From Cryomorphaceae bacterium (GTDB taxonomy: Bacteria > Bacteroidota > Bacteroidia > Flavobacteriales_D > Crocinitomicaceae): 7,856 nt of DNA. Below, piece after piece: positions 1 through 5,412 of this stretch. Made by a program: the position numbers and the translations under genes. Under the pieces are notes generated by a model. It worked only from the letters and a program-made list of their open reading frames with translations. It had not been told where the DNA came from and searched no databases. The first letter of the stretch is position 1. Every line of letters starts with the position of its first letter. The DNA lies in NCBI GenBank assembly GCA_027485365.1, contig JAIXRD010000303.1:1-7856 (forward strand), read 5' to 3'.

Positions 1-1
1 A

Positions 2-370
2 AAAAAATATCCTAATATTTCCGTTGAAGGTTGGCAACCTGATATTCGTACCGCGTATGCGCGAGGAAAGGTATTTATTGCACCCATGCAAATCGGTACT
101 GGAATGCAGAACAAACTCCTTGAGGCAATGGCTATGGGAATTCCTTGTATAACTACCCCCTTAGCAAGTGAAGCGCTTGCCGTTGTTTCCGGGGAGGATC
201 TACTGGTTGCAAGAAACGCAGAAGAGTTTTTAAAACACATTCGTTTCCTACTTAAGAATCAAGAAAAGGCAGAAGTCATCGGATTGCAAGGAAGAACAAC
301 GGTAAAAAATATCTATAGTTGGGAAGGTGCGATTAGCGCACTAGATGCCTTGCTTATTCCCCCGCGTTAA
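2..370 (+). CDS. Glycosyltransferase, GT-B fold (GT4-like), C-terminal fragment
   Basis: The reading frame is open from the left edge to TAA at 368-370, giving about 122 residues of a protein whose N-terminal part lies outside the window. The visible part is the nucleotide-sugar-binding C-terminal Rossmann domain of a GT-B glycosyltransferase. It has a GW-x-PDIR-x-x-YA segment, then a hydrophobic strand ending in IAPM, a GTGMQNKLLEAMAMG stretch (the glycine-rich loop and acidic helix that contact the sugar-nucleotide diphosphate in GT4 enzymes), then the PCITTPLASEAL strand and loop. The tail is helical, as is usual for the end of these proteins. Such enzymes transfer a sugar to a lipid or polysaccharide acceptor at the inner face of the membrane; acceptor and sugar cannot be told from this part. 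An internal ATG at 86 is not the start, because family homology continues upstream of it. The 3' end overlaps the convergent gene by 17 bp. Family assignment is firm, substrate unknown. Confidence 0.9.
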   Translation, partial: KKYPNISVEGWQPDIRTAYARGKVFIAPMQIGTGMQNKLLEAMAMGIPCITTPLASEALAVVSGEDLLVARNAEEFLKHIRFLLKNQEKAEVIGLQGRTTVKNIYSWEGAISALDALLIPPR

Positions 371-1067
371 ATCGTTTGAAATGCTCGTATTTATCCTTGA
401 TATAGGTTATTAGCTCTAATTCTGAAGCTGTTTTCAAAAAATCAACATCCAGGTTCAAAAACAACAAAAAGGCATCGAAATCAGCTTCTGGAAGATCTAT
501 TATGTCATAGGCAACATACAAGCGCAGGAGCTCTTGAACCACTTTGCGTTGGTCATCTCGATATACTTGCTCAGCAATCCAACGTTTATTTTGTTCTTTT
601 TTAGAAAACGCCTGATACAGGGCTGTAATTGGACTTTCCAGGATGTTTATTCCCGAGACCATTCGTGTATCTACCATAGCCAAGGCTGCACGCTCCTCTT
701 TAATTTGCTCCAATGTTTTTAAAGGTTTCACTACAACTTCTGCAACTTCTTGTGGAAGCCGATCAATATACGCTAATACTTGACATTGGCAATTAGAATC
801 CGGAGTTACAATAAATTCATAAATCGGGTATTGCTTAACTGAAAGCGCAATGCGTTCCGACGCTAACCCATACACGCTGAATGAACCGTTGGGTTGACCA
901 AAACTCGCTTTTCCGCTGCTTCGATTTACGACCATTAAATTGTAAAAACTTTGCGGACGTAACGAATCGATAACTCTACCTCGAATTAACACCTTATCGC
1001 ATTGAGCCTGAATCAAGGAAGACAGGCATAACGCAGCACAAAGTAAAATGGCATTAAAGCTTTTCAA
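354..1067 (-). CDS. Secreted protein with carboxypeptidase-regulatory-like domain
   Basis: This is a 237-residue exported protein of unknown function. Residues 1-21 form a signal peptide (K2, hydrophobic core about 6-19) with a likely signal peptidase I site after SLIQA; C23 follows, but the preceding residues do not make a good lipobox. Residues about 26-112 look like the small beta-sandwich carboxypeptidase-D-regulatory-like domain common in Bacteroidota surface and periplasmic proteins (IRGRVID at 28-34, a turn ending NGSFSV at 60-65). A Cys pair lies at 93 and 95. The rest (about 115-237) is hydrophilic and mostly helical, with no motif I recognise. The start at 1067 is TTG: upstream in frame there is no ATG, GTG or TTG before a stop at 1083-1085, and the next Met (residue 45) would remove the signal peptide. 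The gene overlaps the M50 protease gene by 14 bp, suggesting translational coupling. The domain is moderately sure; the function is not assignable. Confidence 0.8.
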   Translation of the reverse strand: MKSFNAILLCAALCLSSLIQAQCDKVLIRGRVIDSLRPQSFYNLMVVNRSSGKASFGQPNGSFSVYGLASERIALSVKQYPIYEFIVTPDSNCQCQVLAYIDRLPQEVAEVVVKPLKTLEQIKEERAALAMVDTRMVSGINILESPITALYQAFSKKEQNKRWIAEQVYRDDQRKVVQELLRLYVAYDIIDLPEADFDAFLLFLNLDVDFLKTASELELITYIKDKYEHFKRFNAGE

Positions 1068-1992
1068 AATACCAATTGAAATTTAAGGTCAACATCAAAT
1101 AAATGGGAATGGCAAACAATAAAATCCATGAGATAAACAAGGCGATTTTACCGACCAACCCTAAATCTTTATGAATTGGAGCAATTAACAGTTCACTCAC
1201 GTGAGAAGCTAAAATAGTATTTCCTTCCTCAATAGAAAACTCATCCAATTCAGCCAATATCGGTTTGTCTTTTATTAGAACTTGTTTAATCATGTGATAA
1301 TCTCGGTTGGACAACTCCTCATAAGTTGAAATATAATTCACGTGTAACTCATTTAGCTCTTTCCGAAGTTGGTAATTCTTTTGCATGGCTCGAACCCTTA
1401 TGCCCATTAAAAAACCAAATCCAGCAACGAGCCAATCCTCCATCAAGAATCCGACCACAATAAGCGTTAACGAAGAAATCAAGGCAAAAATCATTAAATA
1501 CAAATCACGCTGACGGATAACGATTAGTTTTAAAATCTGTCCACCATCCAGGGGGTCGATGGGTAGTAAATTGATCGCATTAACAAAAATGAAAATAAAC
1601 GAAAGCAACAAGAGCCAATCCATCTGATAAACGCCACTCAGGTAAAGTCCGATTGAACCTAATATGATTCCAGGAAAGGGTCCAAAAACAACCACCAATA
1701 AACTTTCTGTTTGCGAATAACGCTCCTTGCTACCTTGAACAAATGCTCCCATTAAGGGAATAAAAAGCATTCTAACATTTTCATAATTGAATCGTTTCAT
1801 CATACTAAAATGACCAAACTCGTGCACGAGTAAAACCAACACTAAAAAAAAGACAAAATCAGAACGGTCACTGTACAAGCTTAAAAAAACGGCAATAAAT
1901 AAAACGATAGTAAAAACTGTAAGCCCCCAATTACTTCGAACAACCTGTTTTTGAAGCTGCGGTTTTTCAGGGTATAATTCAAATTCAGCCAT
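1054..1992 (-). CDS. M50 (site-2 protease family) membrane metalloprotease
   Basis: This is a 312-residue polytopic intramembrane zinc protease. The zinc-binding motif HEFGH is at 57-61 inside a hydrophobic segment (H57, H61 ligands, E58 catalytic). The second family motif, NLLPIDPLDGGQ at 141-152, supplies the third ligand D149, so all catalytic residues are present. Hydrophobic segments lie at about 23-40, 45-66, 96-120, 125-145, 162-183 and 185-199. After these comes a charged region (about 200-278) and one more membrane segment at about 281-303, so the C-terminus carries an extra domain plus anchor. No PDZ domain is visible, which separates it from RseP and fits the smaller SpoIVFB-like M50 proteins. 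Such proteases cut membrane-embedded substrates such as anti-sigma factors or remnant signal peptides; the substrate here is unknown. The ATG at 1992 is 3 bp after the ffh stop, indicating cotranscription, and the 3' end overlaps the secreted-protein gene. Confidence 0.9.
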   Translation of the reverse strand: MAEFELYPEKPQLQKQVVRSNWGLTVFTIVLFIAVFLSLYSDRSDFVFFLVLVLLVHEFGHFSMMKRFNYENVRMLFIPLMGAFVQGSKERYSQTESLLVVVFGPFPGIILGSIGLYLSGVYQMDWLLLLSFIFIFVNAINLLPIDPLDGGQILKLIVIRQRDLYLMIFALISSLTLIVVGFLMEDWLVAGFGFLMGIRVRAMQKNYQLRKELNELHVNYISTYEELSNRDYHMIKQVLIKDKPILAELDEFSIEEGNTILASHVSELLIAPIHKDLGLVGKIALFISWILLFAIPIYLMLTLNFNWYFEKL

Positions 1993-1995
1993 TAA

Positions 1996-3327
1996 TTAGC
2001 GAAGGTTTTTCATTTGCCCCATCATACTCGCCATATTTCTTGGATTGCTCATCATTTTCATCATCTTACGCATGTCTTCAAACTGCTTAATGAGCTTATT
2101 TACATCTTGTATGGTGGTGCCACTTCCATTGGCGATTCGTGCCTTTCTGGAAGGATTTAAAATAGCGGGCATTGCTCGCTCTTTCGGGGTCATTGATCGA
2201 ATAATGGCCTCAACGCCTTTGAACGCATCCTCAGGAACATCCACATCCTTCATTGCTTTTGACATTCCGGGAATCATTCCCATCAAATCCTTGACATTCC
2301 CCATCTTTTTGATTTGCTCCAACTGCCCAAGGAAATCATTAAAATCAAACTGATCTTTCATGATTTTCTTTTGCAACCTTCGCGCCTCCTCCTCATTGAA
2401 CTGCTCTTGCGCCCGTTCAACTAAGGAAACAACATCCCCCATCCCAAGAATACGATCTGCCATTCTGGACGGATAGAACACATCCAAGGCATCCATTTTC
2501 TCACCAGTACCGACAAATTTGATGGGCTTATTTACAATAGACTTGATCGATAAGGCTGCACCGCCACGCGTATCTCCATCTAACTTAGTCAATACTACCC
2601 CATCAAAATCAATGCGTTCGTTAAATGCTTTCGCAGTATTCACAGCATCTTGTCCCGTCATGGAATCTACTACAAACAAAGTTTCTGAAGGCTGAATCGC
2701 CGCTTTGACTTGCGCAATTTCATCCATCATCGCTTCATCAACTGCTAAGCGCCCCGCGGTATCCACGATAACCACATTAAAGCCTTTTGACCGTGCATAA
2801 ATAATTGCTTTGGTTGCAATAGATACAGGACTCTTCTCTTCCCGATCAGAAAATACTTCAATGCCTAATTGTTCGCCTAGAACATGCAATTGGTCAATCG
2901 CAGCTGGACGATATACGTCGCACGCAACAAGTAGTACATTTTTACCTTTTTTTGACTTTAGATAGCTTCCGAGCTTTCCAGTGAAGGTTGTTTTACCAGA
3001 ACCTTGAAGTCCCGACATTAAAATGATCGCAGGGTTTCCTTTAAGGTTGATTTCAGCCTCGTTCCCCCCCATTAATTCAACTAATTCCTCATGACAAATT
3101 TTAATCATGAGTTGTCCCGGAGATACGGCGGTTAAGACATCCCTTCCAAGCGCTTTTTCTTTGACTGTATTCGTAAACTGTTTCGCTGTATTGAAGCTAA
3201 CATCTGCATCGAGTAAGGCACGACGAACCTCTTTTAAGGTTTCAGCGACATTAATTTCTGTAATTTGACCTTGACCTTTCAGGACTTTGAACGCACGTTC
3301 AAATTTATCCGTTAAATTTTCAAACAT
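1996..3327 (-). CDS. ffh: Signal recognition particle protein Ffh (SRP54 GTPase)
   Basis: Ffh binds the 4.5S/SRP RNA and emerging signal sequences or transmembrane segments, and delivers ribosome-nascent chain complexes to FtsY at the membrane. The 443-residue length is typical. The N domain (about 1-90) carries the ALLDADV segment at 37-43. The G domain (about 95-295) has the P-loop GLQGSGKTT at 106-114, the DVYRPAA segment at 137-143, DTAGR at 189-193, TKLDGD at 247-252 and GTGE at 273-276. The M domain (about 300-443) is methionine-rich, with the MGMIPGM segment at 348-354, the RNA-binding helix-turn containing SRKARIANGSG at 393-403, and a Met-rich tail. All motifs are intact, so the protein should be functional. 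The ATG at 3327 gives the standard MFENLTDKF N-terminus. It is the first gene of a minus-strand run with the M50 protease and the secreted protein. The SRP RNA gene is not in the window. Confidence 0.99.
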   Translation of the reverse strand: MFENLTDKFERAFKVLKGQGQITEINVAETLKEVRRALLDADVSFNTAKQFTNTVKEKALGRDVLTAVSPGQLMIKICHEELVELMGGNEAEINLKGNPAIILMSGLQGSGKTTFTGKLGSYLKSKKGKNVLLVACDVYRPAAIDQLHVLGEQLGIEVFSDREEKSPVSIATKAIIYARSKGFNVVIVDTAGRLAVDEAMMDEIAQVKAAIQPSETLFVVDSMTGQDAVNTAKAFNERIDFDGVVLTKLDGDTRGGAALSIKSIVNKPIKFVGTGEKMDALDVFYPSRMADRILGMGDVVSLVERAQEQFNEEEARRLQKKIMKDQFDFNDFLGQLEQIKKMGNVKDLMGMIPGMSKAMKDVDVPEDAFKGVEAIIRSMTPKERAMPAILNPSRKARIANGSGTTIQDVNKLIKQFEDMRKMMKMMSNPRNMASMMGQMKNLR

Positions 3328-3348
3328 AATCTAAAGCTATTGAAGCCA

Positions 3349-3356
3349 CAAAAATA
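3349..3356 (-). promoter_or_regulatory. Possible -7 element of an ffh promoter
   Basis: The minus strand reads TATTTTTG here, an exact match to the Bacteroidota -7 consensus TAnnTTTG. It ends 21 bp before the ffh ATG, in the 54-bp gap between the permease and ffh and downstream of the permease terminator hairpin. No TTG or TTTG lies at the usual 17-23 bp upstream; the nearest TTTG is only 12 bp away. In AT-rich DNA an isolated match is weak evidence, so this is tentative. Confidence 0.35.
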
Positions 3357-3369
3357 AGGAAATGTAAGC

Positions 3370-3391
3370 AAAAACCGAAGATTAATCTTCG
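3370..3391 (-). terminator. Probable weak intrinsic terminator of the permease gene
   Basis: Positions 3376-3391 are a perfect 16-bp inverted repeat (CGAAGATTAATCTTCG), able to form a 6-bp stem with a TTAA loop. On the minus strand it is followed by G and five T (3374-3370). On the plus strand the following bases are not T-rich, so it points in the permease direction. The permease stop codon TAA (3384-3382) lies in the loop. The short, half A-T stem suggests only partial termination, so some read-through into ffh is possible. Confidence 0.55.
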
Positions 3392-5337
3392 ATTAGGGTC
3401 GGTTTAGCCAATTTAGAATGACGTTTACCATATCCAAAGTAAATAACCAACCCAAGGGCTAACCATATGAAAAAATACAACCAATTTTCAGCTTTGATTT
3501 CACTCATCATGTACAAACAACTTAATAGTCCGAGCAAGGGAATCATAGAAAGATTTTTAAGCACGGTCATAACCGTAATAAAGATGGTAAACAGAATAAA
3601 AATCCATGTTGGTATTTTATGGGCAAAATGCTTAAACCCATACTGATAAAAATGTGACTTAGGTAAATGCAAAAACTTCAAGTCCTCAACTAAAGACATT
3701 TTCCCATGCAGTTCATAGTACTTATCAATGTTTCGTTTTGAAAATGAAAACGCTTCATTTTTATCTTGTATCAGGTGGTTTTTTAAGGCCATAATTTGAT
3801 TTGGATTTAATCCTTCGATCATTTCAGCCTTGGTTTTTAATTGTTCTTTGTTGCTTACAAAATCCAAGGTTTGTTGTTTAAAGGACGTAAATAACAAGAC
3901 AACGGCCCCAATTAGCAATACAGGCATGATATATTTCCCATTCAAATAGGGTGTTCTGAATTTACCACGAGGTATATCCGTTCTATTCTGCAACATGAGC
4001 ACACCGCCACATACCAGCACAAAGGCAAATAAGGTACCAATGCTACAAAGATCGGTTACCATGGTTAAATTCATGAAAAGCGCGGGTACAGCAACCACAA
4101 AACCAACTACGATGGTAGCAAAGGACGGGGTCTTGTATTTTGGGTGAACCTTTGCAAATCGACTTGGCAATAAGCCATCCCTGCTCATGCTCATCCAAAT
4201 TCTTGGTTGACCCATTTGAAATACAAGGAGCACTGAAGCCATTGCCACGACCGCACTTACTGAAATAATTCCACTGAGATAGGATAAGTTAATCTTGGTA
4301 AATACAAAGGAAAGTGGTTCACCTACACGCAAGGTTTTGTAGGACACAACACCCGTTAAGACTAAGGCAATCGCAATGTATAAAATCGTACAGATAATAA
4401 TCGCCCACATCATCCCGCGGGGTAAATCACGTTGCGGATCTTCGCACTCTTCAGCCGTTGTAGAAATTGCATCAAACCCAATGTAAGCAAAGAAAACCGC
4501 TGATACGCCTTTCAATACGCCCCCAATCCCCTTTGGGGCAAACGGATTCCAATTGGATACATCAATGTAAAATACCCCTACGCCAACTACGAGTAAAATG
4601 ACAGCCAATTTAATAATTACCATGGCATTGGAAGCATTTCTACTTTCTTTAATGCCGCGATAAACCAAGGCAGTAATTAAAATGATAATGAATAACGCAG
4701 GCAAGTCTAAAATCACATGAAAACCTAAAAACGTAGGACTTTGCTCGTAAGCGCTGTAGGCGGTTTGAATTGCCTCAGGTATATCTTTCAACGATTTTCC
4801 GGATTCTAATAAAGTCATGGCTTGCTGATGCCCTTTAAATGCGGAGAAATAATCCATTTGAGACCACAAGGGAATATGAATACCATCAATTCCCATAGCC
4901 GCAATTTTTATATTACTGAGCATATCGGTGAAGTAATCAGACCATGAAATAGCTACTGTAATGTTACCAATCGCATATTCCATAATCAAAGCCCACCCAA
5001 TAATCCAGGCAATAATTTCACCAAAGGCCACGTAGGAATAGGTATATGCACTTCCTGAAACAGGCACTATTGATGCGAATTCAGCATAGGCAAAAGCTGC
5101 AAATCCACAGGCAATTGCGGTGAATAAAAACAAGAAAATAACGGCGGGTCCGGCCTGGTAACTCGCCTCACCGATGGTACTAAAAATTCCCGCGCCGATA
5201 ATTGCTGCTATACCAAATGCAGTTAAATCCCTTACTTTAAGGTGCTTTCCAAGTGCACCATGTCCATCCGCTAATTGATTTGCTTCAAGTTGTTTTAAAA
5301 TATCTGGTATTTGTTTTCTTCGAAATAGGGTTCGCAT
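3382..5337 (-). CDS. APC-family amino acid permease (CAT-like)
   Basis: This is a 651-residue inner-membrane transporter of the amino acid-polyamine-organocation superfamily. The first membrane helix carries the substrate-binding IIGAGIFST motif at 46-54. Other family segments are PVSGSAYTY at 92-100, FFAYIGFDAISTTAEE at 282-297 and SRDGLLPSRFAKVHPKYKTP at 385-404, which together resemble cationic amino acid transporters (CAT/YfnA-type). Substrate specificity cannot be read from this. The protein is longer than the roughly 460-residue bacterial relatives. Two hydrophilic insertions account for much of this: about 140-205 between membrane helices and about 487-572 before the last three hydrophobic segments (about 576-590, 595-612, 619-635). 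The start MRTLFRRKQIPDIL resembles the usual short basic N-terminus preceding the first helix. The gene is divergent from uvrA (75-bp gap) and is followed by ffh after 54 bp; a hairpin at its stop codon probably ends most transcripts. I saw no convincing promoter upstream. Confidence 0.95.
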   Translation of the reverse strand: MRTLFRRKQIPDILKQLEANQLADGHGALGKHLKVRDLTAFGIAAIIGAGIFSTIGEASYQAGPAVIFLFLFTAIACGFAAFAYAEFASIVPVSGSAYTYSYVAFGEIIAWIIGWALIMEYAIGNITVAISWSDYFTDMLSNIKIAAMGIDGIHIPLWSQMDYFSAFKGHQQAMTLLESGKSLKDIPEAIQTAYSAYEQSPTFLGFHVILDLPALFIIILITALVYRGIKESRNASNAMVIIKLAVILLVVGVGVFYIDVSNWNPFAPKGIGGVLKGVSAVFFAYIGFDAISTTAEECEDPQRDLPRGMMWAIIICTILYIAIALVLTGVVSYKTLRVGEPLSFVFTKINLSYLSGIISVSAVVAMASVLLVFQMGQPRIWMSMSRDGLLPSRFAKVHPKYKTPSFATIVVGFVVAVPALFMNLTMVTDLCSIGTLFAFVLVCGGVLMLQNRTDIPRGKFRTPYLNGKYIMPVLLIGAVVLLFTSFKQQTLDFVSNKEQLKTKAEMIEGLNPNQIMALKNHLIQDKNEAFSFSKRNIDKYYELHGKMSLVEDLKFLHLPKSHFYQYGFKHFAHKIPTWIFILFTIFITVMTVLKNLSMIPLLGLLSCLYMMSEIKAENWLYFFIWLALGLVIYFGYGKRHSKLAKPTLIED

Positions 5338-5400
5338 AATCTGAATTGAGCCTCTAAAATAGAAATATTTTTAGGATGAACCCTTTTTACCTACAAGTGT

Positions 5401-5408
5401 TACCTTTG
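5401..5408 (+). promoter_or_regulatory. Possible -7 promoter element of uvrA
   Basis: TACCTTTG matches the Bacteroidota -7 consensus TAnnTTTG exactly. It ends only 4 bp before the inferred GTG start of uvrA, in the 75-bp divergent gap with the permease. Transcription starting a few bases downstream would give a leaderless or almost leaderless mRNA. No TTG is found 17-23 bp upstream, so the -33 part is missing. The remainder of the gap (5338-5400) is AT-rich with no clear operator. Confidence 0.4.
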
Positions 5409-5412
5409 TATC

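Noticed and set aside
534..722. Plus-strand open frame of 62 codons within the secreted-protein gene
   Set aside because: It is antisense to a gene with a clear signal peptide and domain, and its translation shows no recognisable feature.
2045..2353. Plus-strand open frame of 102 codons
   Set aside because: It is antisense to the ffh M domain; the hydrophobic appearance is a by-product of complementing Met/Lys-rich codons.
3064..3070. Run of seven C as a possible phase-variable tract
   Set aside because: It encodes Met-Gly-Gly in ffh on the minus strand; ffh is generally essential, the frame is intact, and a run of seven is within chance expectation.
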